A stretch of 64,000 nt of DNA, from contig NZ_BAABGX010000001.1 in NCBI RefSeq assembly GCF_039541795.1, positions 1,609,134 through 1,673,133 of the forward strand, given 5' to 3'. This DNA comes from Nibribacter koreensis (GTDB lineage: Bacteria; Bacteroidota; Bacteroidia; Cytophagales; Hymenobacteraceae). Below are positions 33,122-41,813 of this stretch, one piece after another. The notes under the pieces were generated by a model. It was not told the origin of the DNA, did not search any database, and saw only the letters and a program-made list of their open reading frames with translations. The first letter of the stretch is position 1, and every line of letters begins with the position of its first letter. A program made the position numbers and the translations under genes.

Positions 33122-33805
33122 TTAGTAGATGGTAGCTTTCTTTTGCTGAGCGCTAAAGGAGAAGCCCACTTTCTGCGGTGTGCTCACCATTTGTTCCTCT
33201 AGCTTCTGTTTGACGGTGATTTTCCTGATCTCATCTACGTCTGGGGCTACCAGGTCATTATTGACAGAAGCAATCATAGCACTCTCTGTGAACAGGCGCA
33301 GGGTCTCTTCCGTGATCTTGTTTTTGGACATGTCACTGTAGTTCAGGTCCAGCTGCTTTACCCCTTCCAGGTAAAAGTGGTTGTCTATGTTGATGAGCAC
33401 GCGGCCTAGCAGATAGCCAGGATCATTCAAGCGGTTGTACTTGATGGAGTCTGCCATGAAGTTGTAGGCCATGATGTGCCCGAAGAATCTTCTTCTAAAG
33501 TCTTCCTCTACGTAGCGGCTGCGCATTAACTCATGCTCATCTGGCAGCGTGATGACGTTGGAGTGCATCACAAACACCAGCAAGTCACCAGAGAACTTTA
33601 CATGAAACTCAAAGTCATTGATGCTTCTATACTCTATCACTACGGTGGTATCTACAGTGGCCAGCCGCTCTGTGAGCTTACCTACCAGTTCAATGGACAC
33701 CTCGCGCAGTTGATCAAACACGGTTTTAGTGTTTCTGAAGATAGCCTGCTTAGAAGATGACTTCTGATGCAGGCCCTCAAATATTGCTTCCAATCTATCT
33801 TCCAT
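33122..33805 (-). CDS. conserved hypothetical protein, 227 aa
   Basis: Soluble, mixed alpha/beta; no signal peptide or membrane segment and no recognised domain. The N-terminus is helical and charged; the middle (EYRSINDFEFHVKFSGDLLVF) looks like a small beta sheet. The ATG at 33805 is preferred to an in-frame TTG at 33814. Composition is like the neighbouring core genes, so it is probably a lineage-conserved cytoplasmic protein. Confidence 0.7.
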   Translation of the reverse strand: MEDRLEAIFEGLHQKSSSKQAIFRNTKTVFDQLREVSIELVGKLTERLATVDTTVVIEYRSINDFEFHVKFSGDLLVFVMHSNVITLPDEHELMRSRYVEEDFRRRFFGHIMAYNFMADSIKYNRLNDPGYLLGRVLINIDNHFYLEGVKQLDLNYSDMSKNKITEETLRLFTESAMIASVNNDLVAPDVDEIRKITVKQKLEEQMVSTPQKVGFSFSAQQKKATIY

Positions 33806-33909
33806 ATTCTGCAAATTATCAGCTTAGATGCAAGGCACTTGACGCGCCAGAACATCTGTTATAGTACCCTTAGCACCGCAAATTAGTTATCTATTTCGCA
33901 ATCTGAGCA

Positions 33910-35109
33910 TTATTGGGCAATTCCCTGGTCTTTTAATTTTTGCACCTGCGCTGCCGTGAAACCGGCCATGGCTTCAAGCACTTGATGGGTGTGCTGCCCA
34001 AAGGCCGGCGGCGGCATCAATTGGCTTTCTTGTTGGTTCTCAGAGGAAAAGGCCACTTGCCGTAGTCCCTTCAGGCCAGAGCCTGCATCCTGAACCAATT
34101 GTGCCTGCGCTGCCGGGATGGCCAATGCTTCTGGAATGGTATGAATGGCTCCGGCCGGCACTTGCCTGGCAATAAGTGAGGCTAACAATTCCTCGCGGTT
34201 CTGCTTTTTGATTTCGGCTTTTAGGAAGGCGTTCACTTCTTGCCGGTGCTGGACTCGGGCCTTGTTGGTGGCAAAAGCAGGGTCCTGGACTTTGTTGGGG
34301 ATGCCTAGCACGGCACATAGGTGGGCAAACTGGCGGTCATCGCCTATGGCCAGCACCAGGTCCTTCTGGTCTGCGGTTTGGAAGACGGTTCCATAGGGCA
34401 CAATGTTAGGGTGCTCTGAACCCATGCGCTGCGGGGTGACACCGGCTACCAAGTAATTGGTGGCCTGGTTAGCCAAAGAGGCGATGGCCGCCCGCAGCAA
34501 AGATACTTCTACGTAACTCCCTTTGCCGCTGCGCTCCCGTTTTAGCAGCGCCGTGAGGAGGCCTTCTTTTAACTGGTGCGCTGCCAATAAGTCAATAAGT
34601 GCCACGGGCATTTTAACGGGCGGGCCGCCAGGTTTACCGTTCAGGTACATGAATCCTGCCTCGGCTTGCAGCACGGCATCATAGCCCGCGCGAGGCTCCT
34701 GGCTCCCGTACCCCGTAATGGCGCCGTAGAGGAGTTTTGGGTTTCTGGTAGTTAGAGTTTTATAGTCTAACTGCAGCTTCTCAGCATCGCCGGGTTTAAA
34801 GCTGGTGATGACCATGTCTGCCTTATCTAGCAACTTGTACGCTACCTCTCTTCCTTCTGGCTGAGACAAGTCTAAGGCAATGGACTGCTTCCCCCAGTTA
34901 GCCGAAGCAAAGTACGCCGACACGTCTTGCGCGCTAGATTCCGTAGCCAGCCTCCAGCGGCGGGTGACGTCTCCCTGGGTCTTCAGGTTCTCTACCTTAA
35001 TAACGCTGGCGCCCAGCTCGGCAAAGAACTGCCCTACGCTGGGTCCTGCCAATACGCTGGCTAGTTCTATCACCATCATTCCTGAGAAAACGTCCTGATC
35101 TGGTTGCAT
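33910..35109 (-). CDS. CaiB/BaiF-type (family III) CoA-transferase
   Basis: 399 residues, the normal family length. It begins VIELASVLAGPSVGQFFAELGASVIKVE, the classical N-terminal motif, then DLSQPEGREVAYKLLDKADMVITSFKPG, and the aspartate region after GYGSQEP. It moves CoA between carboxylic acids, or racemises 2-methylacyl-CoA; the substrate cannot be told. The ATG at 35109 is chosen; the longer frame to 35145 begins at a TTG inside palindromic copy 20. A palindrome lies 4 bp before the start. Confidence 0.9.
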   Translation of the reverse strand: MQPDQDVFSGMMVIELASVLAGPSVGQFFAELGASVIKVENLKTQGDVTRRWRLATESSAQDVSAYFASANWGKQSIALDLSQPEGREVAYKLLDKADMVITSFKPGDAEKLQLDYKTLTTRNPKLLYGAITGYGSQEPRAGYDAVLQAEAGFMYLNGKPGGPPVKMPVALIDLLAAHQLKEGLLTALLKRERSGKGSYVEVSLLRAAIASLANQATNYLVAGVTPQRMGSEHPNIVPYGTVFQTADQKDLVLAIGDDRQFAHLCAVLGIPNKVQDPAFATNKARVQHRQEVNAFLKAEIKKQNREELLASLIARQVPAGAIHTIPEALAIPAAQAQLVQDAGSGLKGLRQVAFSSENQQESQLMPPPAFGQHTHQVLEAMAGFTAAQVQKLKDQGIAQ

Positions 35110-35112
35110 ATC

Positions 35113-35150
35113 CGTTTTTTGGCAATTTTCCCTAAAATAGGCCAAAAACG
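35113..35150. repeat. 38-bp palindromic element, copy 20
   Basis: Begins CGTTTTTTGGC, ends TAGGCCAAAAACG. It is the last copy before a 14-kb stretch without any. Confidence 0.85.
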
Positions 35151-35186
35151 CCTATTTAGAAAAGTGATAGCTAACCAGAAGCGCAT

Positions 35187-35222
35187 AAAAAAAAGCACTA
35201 GCTGTGCGCCAGTGCCTTTTTT
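35187..35222 (-). terminator. terminator of T9SS gene A
   Basis: On the minus strand an imperfect stem (AGGCACTGGC with GCTAGTGCT, core GCACT/AGTGC at 35195-35215) followed by a run of eight T. Confidence 0.75.
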
Positions 35223-35242
35223 ATCTGTTATACTACCTGTTT

Positions 35243-36631
35243 CTATTGAATCACTATGCGTTGGGTATGTAGCACTTCTTCTGTAGCCACAGACACCAGA
35301 TAGATGCCTTTTCTAAGGTTGTAGCCTGCCAACTCCACCCGCGTTTCTTGCAGGCTGGCATCTAGAGGTTGTGTAGCTACTATTTTACCGTTCAGGTCTG
35401 TGAGCTTAAATAGTACGGGGCCTTGGGTACTTGTGTAGTTCTTGAGCCTAACCGTCAAGTAATTCTCTGTAACCGGGTTTGGGTAAATGCTTGGCTCCAG
35501 GCTCTTGGCAGAAAGCGCGCTTTTTACCGAAATTACTTTAGAGTATTCAAAGGCCTGGTCAAAATCTACCTGTTTTAAGCGGTAATAGGCTACTCCGGCT
35601 AAGGGGGCGGTGTCTAAGAATTTATACTGACGCAAGAGGCTGCTGTTACCTGCTCCTTTTACTGTGCTTATCTTATAAAAGTCTTTACCGTTGCTGCTAC
35701 GCTCTACCTCAAACTGGTCATTGTTGATTTCGGTGGCGGTGCTCCAAGACAGTTCAACTGAGCCGCTTCTGGCTAACCCAATAAAGTTGACCAGTTCTAC
35801 GGGTAAAGGGTTAGGATAAGGTGCAACGGCCAATGTCTTGATGATATATGCCCCAGTTTTTTGACCAATAGCGTCTACCTCTTCTATCATTACCCACATA
35901 GTCCCTGCTGTTGTGCCTGCTTTCGCAGACATTGGATTCACAGTTTTATTAACAATCGTCCAATCTTCAGGAGCTGACCAAGTATAAACAAATGAGTTGG
36001 AACTAGTCACTGAATAATTAGAAGTGGAGCCTGACATTGGGTTAGCATTACCATCAATGCCATCAATGCCAATGGCTGTAAAACTAGGGCTAGTAGGTTG
36101 ACAATACAATGCCTCTCCTCCCTCATTCCTTAATGGAAAAGTAATTTTAACTGGATCTGTGATTTTCCCATGTTTTGTTGAGACCGTAAGTGATTCCATC
36201 TGAGAGAACTCATATGCACTCATTTCATAAGAAAATTCATCATATCCTTGGCTCTTAAATGTGCCATGGGCAGAGGTGATTGTATATTTGATTGCATACT
36301 CTGGAAGAGTGGTGGGATTTTCTACAGCGTACATTATTTTATTGCCCACCGTTTCAGATGGGACTGATTGAGTTGCTAGACCTGGAGTTATTGCAGCATT
36401 CTTATCTGGTAGTTGAAAGGCGACGAACTCAAAGTTGCCATTCTTATTGCCATTGACTACTCTAAACGTAAGTTTAGCTCTGCCATTGAGAATGGAAACA
36501 CTTTTAAATGTTACCGTAACATCTTGATTTGAAATTGTAGTGGGTGTACCTAGGCATTGAGCATGAACATTTAGAGAGAGTGCAATGGTAATTAGAAATG
36601 CACTTACGCAGGCAAGTAAAGTTGTTCTCAT
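35243..36631 (-). CDS. T9SS cargo protein A
   Basis: 462 residues. Signal peptide ending NVHAQ. An N-terminal module (about 25-200; TISNQDVTVTFKSVS..., MSAYEFSQMESL) resembles the start of protein C. Then a fibronectin-like module (LPVELVNF...WSTATEINNDQFEVERS), shared by all four genes of the cluster, and the type IX secretion tail (YPNPVTENYLTVRL...GIYLVSV...IVIQ). It is exported by T9SS and probably attached to the cell surface; the binding target is unknown. Monocistronic, terminator at 35187. Confidence 0.88.
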   Translation of the reverse strand: MRTTLLACVSAFLITIALSLNVHAQCLGTPTTISNQDVTVTFKSVSILNGRAKLTFRVVNGNKNGNFEFVAFQLPDKNAAITPGLATQSVPSETVGNKIMYAVENPTTLPEYAIKYTITSAHGTFKSQGYDEFSYEMSAYEFSQMESLTVSTKHGKITDPVKITFPLRNEGGEALYCQPTSPSFTAIGIDGIDGNANPMSGSTSNYSVTSSNSFVYTWSAPEDWTIVNKTVNPMSAKAGTTAGTMWVMIEEVDAIGQKTGAYIIKTLAVAPYPNPLPVELVNFIGLARSGSVELSWSTATEINNDQFEVERSSNGKDFYKISTVKGAGNSSLLRQYKFLDTAPLAGVAYYRLKQVDFDQAFEYSKVISVKSALSAKSLEPSIYPNPVTENYLTVRLKNYTSTQGPVLFKLTDLNGKIVATQPLDASLQETRVELAGYNLRKGIYLVSVATEEVLHTQRIVIQ

Positions 36632-37268
36632 ATTTGTTTTCTTGGATACAATAGGATGTTATAGTGTAGTATGGGGCGTAGATTACCTAAGATATAGGTA
36701 GTTGAGTGGCAAAACTGTACGGGAAGACTCAAGGCATTTCACCTTAAAATACATAACACATTGAAATTCATATGCTTGCAATTGAAATAAGAGCACGTAG
36801 CTTAACTCAGCTTTATTGTAAACCTGCCAGGGGTTGCAGATAGCGCCTTCATGATTTAATAGTTAATCATATAAAAGTTACATAGAGCATTTTCGCTTAA
36901 CAAGCTACCTAACTGCTTAAAACCTAAATTTTTATATGATTACTTCTAATGATCGGTTTGTAATACTAACAAAGTCTTCGCTAAAAGCCAAGAATAGCTA
37001 CATAAAAAATTCATTTTATTATTCGGATATCCATATTATCATCCAAAAAACGTAGTTATGCCAATATTTTATTTAAACTTTCTAATCAAATTTAATTTAG
37101 GACTGCTTCAAATCTGTTGAAATAAGAAGATTCAGGTTGGCTGATGCCAGAATATGGAGACTACTGCCCTTCTAATTACTACTCTAAGCAACAGTTTTGA
37201 GCACAAGAGACTATGCCTTATAGAATGGGAATTGTTAAATGCAAGGTGTGTAAGCGATTTGAGCATAA
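36632..37268. other. gene-free AT-rich upstream region of gene A
   Basis: 637 bp, AT-rich, no convincing frame on either strand and no copy of the 38-bp palindrome. It presumably holds the promoter of gene A; no clear TAnnTTTG box near the start was found. Confidence 0.6.
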
Positions 37269-37318
37269 AAAGATGGCGGCCAAAAGCCGCCATCTTTCCC
37301 TATAGCATCCTATTGCTA
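37269..37318 (-). terminator. terminator plus shared 3' motif of T9SS gene B
   Basis: 12-bp perfect stem AAAGATGGCGGC (37269-37280) with its complement (37286-37297). Between it and the stop lies TAGCAATAGGATGCTA (minus strand, 37303-37318), also found after genes C and D. Confidence 0.85.
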
Positions 37319-37322
37319 CTTG

Positions 37323-38795
37323 CTATTGAATGACAATGCGCTGCATTTTGGACTCTGCCCCAGATGAAACAGAAACCACATACAACCCCTGTCGCAATCC
37401 TAAATTTCTTAGGCCCAGACTTGTCTCCCTCCTACTGCCTAACATGGTGTTACTGTATAGCAGCTTACCGTTCATATCCAGTAATTGCAAAGTAAACTCA
37501 CTCTGTCCCTCTGGCATGCTCTCCACTTGAACAGATAGCTGACCGTCTGTAATGGGATTAGGAAACAGTTTGACTTTTAACCCTTGGGCAGAGGAGCCTG
37601 AGGTATGCTGGACGGCAATCACTTTTGAGTATTCATGAGCTTTGTCCCAGTCAATCTGGTTAAGCCGGTAATAGATGGTACCGGCGGGGGCTTGCCTATC
37701 CATGTATTTATAGCTTAACAGGATGCTACTGTTCCCAGCACCTTTTACCTCTCCTATGGTAGTAAATTCTTTTCCGTTTAGGCTACGCTGTACCTCAAAG
37801 CGGTCATTTTCTATCTCTGTGGCGGTAGACCAGGCCAATTCTATGCCGCTTCTTCTAGAAATGCCTTCAAACATGACCAGTTCTACGGGTAGTGGTTCTG
37901 CCGGCTCACAATTCTCATCCTGCAGGGTGACAAACAGACTACTCATATCTGAGACGCAGGCCCGGTCTGGATAGGAAGAAACCACTGTGATGACCTGTTG
38001 CACACCCGGCATGCTAGGGTTGGCGTCTTCGGTGGACAGGTCAAAGGCAGAGAGCACCTCTATAAAGGGCTCACCTTCCCCACCACCTACTGGAATAAAG
38101 CCTTCAGGTAAAATGAAATCATATACGGCCCCCTCTACTGGGTTGGTGACAGAGTAGACATAGGGAATAAACGGCTCACCTTCCAGGCCGCCTTCATAGA
38201 TGTAACAGATCACCTCAGGCCCTTGTAGGTCGGCATCAGGCAAGGTGCAAGAACTTACGCAGCCGTTTTTAGGAGTGACAGGCGTTGTCTGGACTTTGGT
38301 GCCGCATTTATTGTGCTTCACGGTTAATTTAATAGTCCCGTTTTTCTCGCCGGTTCTTACTCTAATGGAATTGGTCCCCTGCCCCGAAATGATAACCCAG
38401 TCTTTGGTAATATCACCGGTGGTGGACCTGGGCATTTCCCATACATAACTATTAAACTCTGGGTTAGCGACGACGCTGTATGTGAGCACTTGGCCGTGGC
38501 AGGGATCTACAAAAGAACCCACAATTTCTGTTGGCTTAGATTCATCACAGCCGTTCTGTTGGGTCATGCTGGCTGTAGACGGTGAAGCAGCGGGGCTCTT
38601 TTTAAATGGTTTACCCAACATAGGTGCCTCACTGAGGGTGTGTGCACTATTGGCATAAGAGGGTATTTTAGATTGACTTGCCAAAGTGTAGGTGAAAGTT
38701 CCGTTTACCAAAAAGTTTTGGGCCTGATTTCTGACGGGACCTATAAATAGTAAGGTACACACTAGTATGACCCATATGAGTATGAGCTTTTTCAT
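37323..38795 (-). CDS. T9SS cargo protein B with PKD-like domain
   Basis: 490 residues from the ATG at 38795 (MKKLILIWVILV, signal peptide). A PKD-like domain (about 85-190) has the pattern DPCHGQ..., YVWEMPRST, WVIISGQGTNSIRVRTG. A second, Gly/Glu-rich region follows (CYIYEGG...). Then come the fibronectin-like module (LPVELVMFEG...STATEIENDRFEVQRS) and the T9SS tail (LFPNPITDGQLSVQV...MQRIVIQ). Closely related to protein C over the PKD part. Predicted to be secreted and surface-attached. Confidence 0.87.
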   Translation of the reverse strand: MKKLILIWVILVCTLLFIGPVRNQAQNFLVNGTFTYTLASQSKIPSYANSAHTLSEAPMLGKPFKKSPAASPSTASMTQQNGCDESKPTEIVGSFVDPCHGQVLTYSVVANPEFNSYVWEMPRSTTGDITKDWVIISGQGTNSIRVRTGEKNGTIKLTVKHNKCGTKVQTTPVTPKNGCVSSCTLPDADLQGPEVICYIYEGGLEGEPFIPYVYSVTNPVEGAVYDFILPEGFIPVGGGEGEPFIEVLSAFDLSTEDANPSMPGVQQVITVVSSYPDRACVSDMSSLFVTLQDENCEPAEPLPVELVMFEGISRRSGIELAWSTATEIENDRFEVQRSLNGKEFTTIGEVKGAGNSSILLSYKYMDRQAPAGTIYYRLNQIDWDKAHEYSKVIAVQHTSGSSAQGLKVKLFPNPITDGQLSVQVESMPEGQSEFTLQLLDMNGKLLYSNTMLGSRRETSLGLRNLGLRQGLYVVSVSSGAESKMQRIVIQ

Positions 38796-39362
38796 GATGT
38801 TAGTAGGATAGCGTGGAATAGGGCGGTAAGGCATGGTAGAAATCCTTGCCTGAATAGCAGACAGGGACTTACTTAGGGACGGGATGTTCTGCCAAGAAAA
38901 ACTGCATGGTTGTTACACAGATTAATCTTAGCAAGCAGTGTAGCAATAAAGGCCAGCATGTACCTTATTTCTAAAATTTATGAGCTGCAATCACTATGCC
39001 TGACATGATTGTCAAGGAAGAAAGCGTGCCCTGCTCAATACCTTCTTACAGGTACATAAATGACTAAGCAGTAACTGAGTAATTCAAATCCTGGGGACGC
39101 ATGCGTCTATCACCCTATTTATAACGCCAACACTTTCAACGTGTTACGATTTTATAACATCTCATAATGAGGATACTATGCTATTCTTTAATTAATACCA
39201 ATAAGACGGTAAATATGATGGATATCATGTCTCTTGCTCACCAGTTTAAGTTGCCTAGTTTAATTTTGTTATAGCTAGAAATCCATTCATGGGCTATGAT
39301 TCTAATTGTTGGATAATAGACTACTGTTGTTTTCATTACGCGTAAACCACCCTAATACAAAA
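38796..39362. other. gene-free AT-rich upstream region of gene B
   Basis: About 570 bp with no frame of interest and no palindromic copy. The first 40 bp upstream of the start (AGTAGGATAG... on the plus strand) resemble the same position of gene C. Confidence 0.55.
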
Positions 39363-39411
39363 AAAAGCAACGGCCAATGACCGTTGCTTTTCCAGTAGCA
39401 TCCTATTGCTA
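39363..39411 (-). terminator. terminator plus shared 3' motif of T9SS gene C
   Basis: AAAAGCAACGG (39363-39373) with its complement (39381-39391), and TAGCAATAGGATGCTA on the minus strand at 39396-39411, identical to the motif after gene B. Confidence 0.85.
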
Positions 39412-39416
39412 ACCTT

Positions 39417-41165
39417 TTATTGAATTACGACTCTTTGGACCTGGGTAGTTTGCCCTACAGTTAAAGAGAGAATATACATACCCTTCCTGAGGCCCAAGGT
39501 GTTGACTTCAAGCCTTACCTCGCCAGAACTATCCTTTAACTCCCTGCTATGAACGGTTTTGCCGTGTATGTCTCGTAGACGAAGGGTGATAGCCCCCCCC
39601 TGCCCATCAGCATGGGCGTACTGCACTACCATGGCGCCATCCATTACTGGGTTTGGATGGATGGTCATGCGCTGAGTAGATTCTACTTTAGCGCTCCTAA
39701 CCGCAATTACCTTAGAGTACTCCTGGGTATTGTCAAAATCTACCTGATTGAGCCGGTAGTAAATAGTACCGGCAGGGGTTTCTCTATCTGTAAAGGTGTA
39801 GTGTAGAAGCAAGCTGCTGTTGCCGGCGCCTTTTACCTGGCCTATCTTTATGAAGGTTTTACCGTCCAGACTCCGTTCCACGTCAAAACGGTCATTGTTT
39901 ATTTCTGTGGCAGTAGACCAATTTAGGTGAATGGCACCTTTGCCAGAAGCAGCCGTGAAGGTGACAAGCTCTACAGGTAAAGGATTAGCCGGTTCACAAT
40001 TCTCATCTGCCAGGTTCACCACAAAGGTGCTTACCGTAGAGCCACAGTCATTAGAAGAGATCAACGTAATGGTTTGCTGTTCACCCACTTCATTTGGATC
40101 TAGCGCTGTCAATACTTCTACCATTCCGTTGGAGATGGGCGTTACTATAAATCCTTCATTAGGAAAGACAAAATCATAGGTAACTCCTGCCTGTGGATTC
40201 TGTACACTAAAGAGGTAAGGGTTTTCTGTGTCTTCATAGATATAGCACAAGGTAGAAGGGCCGGTGATGGTGCCACTTGGTGTTACACACCCAATAGGGC
40301 AATTTTTACCCATGGATACGGGCTTGGTCCTTACTTTGGTGCCGCAGGTAGAATGGGTTACTTTGACCTTCATGGTACCAGGTCTTTCACCTACCCGCAC
40401 CTTAACGCAGTTGGTCCCCTGGCCAGAGATAATTACCCATCCCACCGGTGATACTCCGTCAAAGGCCCTAGGCACATCCCATTCATAATTAGTGTATTCA
40501 GGGTTTGCTTCTATACAGTAAGTGACAATCTGGCCTGGGCAAGGGTCTGAGGGCCCACTCATGACAGATGGTTGAGAACTGTTACAGTTAGCATTTTGCA
40601 TAGCCTCTCTGGCGGCGGCGGCACAGGCAGAAAAATCAAAGATAACGGCGCCACTAAAATTAGACGCTTTGGCCTGCACCCACAGTTTATCCATCAAAGA
40701 AAACTCATAGGCACTAAGCTCATACATGAATAAATCTTCATTGGTGGTAGAGTTGCCACTTCTGTTTTGGCAATACCCTACAGAGTTAGGTCCATCAAAT
40801 TTAGCCGCGTAAACACTACTGCCTTTAGCCTGATTAATTGGGGTTAGATTGGACCCGTTCTCAATACTAAACCTGTACTTGTTAGTGGGGCAGATGAAAG
40901 TAGGAAGGGCTGAGGTAAGTCCTGCTCCATTGGGCATTTGAAAAGACACATCGCTTAGGTCTTTTGTCTTGTCGTTTCTTATTTTGAAGGTTAACCTAAC
41001 GTAATTATCGTTATCAAATTTTTCGGCGCTTATAAAGGTAAAGGTGAAATCATTGTCAGTGAGTCTGGGGGTAGCTGGACCGCATTGGCCAAAAACAAAC
41101 TGAGGATAGGAAGTAAATAGAATGGTAAATAGGGTAATTACCCATGAAAGTAAAAATCTTTTCAT
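39417..41165 (-). CDS. T9SS cargo protein C (A-type module + PKD-like domain)
   Basis: 582 residues from the ATG at 41165 (MKRFLLSWVITL, signal peptide ending VFGQ). N-terminal module about 22-195 (LTDNDFTFTFISAE..., LSAYEFSLMDKL) like protein A, then a PKD-like domain about 205-300 (DPCPGQIV..., NYEWDVPRAF, WVIISGQGTNCVKVRVG) like protein B, then the fibronectin-like module (LPVELVTFTA...TATEINNDRFDVERS) and T9SS tail (HPNPVMDGAMVV...VQRVVIQ). It combines the domains found separately in A and B. Surface-exposed role inferred. Confidence 0.88.
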   Translation of the reverse strand: MKRFLLSWVITLFTILFTSYPQFVFGQCGPATPRLTDNDFTFTFISAEKFDNDNYVRLTFKIRNDKTKDLSDVSFQMPNGAGLTSALPTFICPTNKYRFSIENGSNLTPINQAKGSSVYAAKFDGPNSVGYCQNRSGNSTTNEDLFMYELSAYEFSLMDKLWVQAKASNFSGAVIFDFSACAAAAREAMQNANCNSSQPSVMSGPSDPCPGQIVTYCIEANPEYTNYEWDVPRAFDGVSPVGWVIISGQGTNCVKVRVGERPGTMKVKVTHSTCGTKVRTKPVSMGKNCPIGCVTPSGTITGPSTLCYIYEDTENPYLFSVQNPQAGVTYDFVFPNEGFIVTPISNGMVEVLTALDPNEVGEQQTITLISSNDCGSTVSTFVVNLADENCEPANPLPVELVTFTAASGKGAIHLNWSTATEINNDRFDVERSLDGKTFIKIGQVKGAGNSSLLLHYTFTDRETPAGTIYYRLNQVDFDNTQEYSKVIAVRSAKVESTQRMTIHPNPVMDGAMVVQYAHADGQGGAITLRLRDIHGKTVHSRELKDSSGEVRLEVNTLGLRKGMYILSLTVGQTTQVQRVVIQ

Positions 41166-41740
41166 GATGATACTTGGTAAGCGGTAAGTAGTAGGATGGG
41201 TAAGCAAAAACGACTGTCTGGGAGACAGGTAAGAGGGACGGCGTAACTTACACAGCAGGGTAAGTGAAGGATGCGGGATGCCTATAGCAAGTCTGGAACC
41301 TGGCTAGCAGGAAGAGGAAGCTTCTAGACCTAAACCTAGAATTGACTCGGCAACAAACACCTGCCAGAAGGGGGATGTGGGCAGTAAAAGGAGGTAAATA
41401 TGAAAATCTGCCTAAGAAATAAGGGCAATTTTCTAATAACAATAGAAACTCTGGAAGGACCCTTTGTTCTTCTAATTGTTCTATACAAATCTTAACGTAT
41501 TACTATTGAAGCAGTTACGTTAAATAGCTAATTTATGAATAATTTATATCTCTTATAAACATAATCATAATTACAAGCATAAAGCCTTCATTAATTGTTA
41601 CTTTTTAAGATAATATTTAATAAATATGATATTTAGCAACGACCTCATTGTATCTCATATCAAAAATTATTCAAACAAAAACGGTCTACAATTTTATCTA
41701 TGCGCACTCTTGGTACAACCATAAATGGGTATAAAATAAA
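41166..41740. other. gene-free AT-rich upstream region of gene C
   Basis: 575 bp, strongly AT-rich after 41450, no supported gene and no palindromic copy. Confidence 0.55.
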
Positions 41741-41787
41741 AGCAGCGATCAATGACCGCTGCCTTTCCCTATAGCATCCTACTGCTA
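41741..41787 (-). terminator. terminator plus shared 3' motif of T9SS gene D
   Basis: Stem GCAGCG (41742-41747) with CGCTGC (41757-41762), tail TTTTATTTTAT on the minus strand, and TAGCAGTAGGATGCTA at 41772-41787, one base different from genes B and C. Confidence 0.75.
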
Positions 41788-41813
41788 TTTTTAAAAGTAA
41801 TTTGTTTTCTCTC

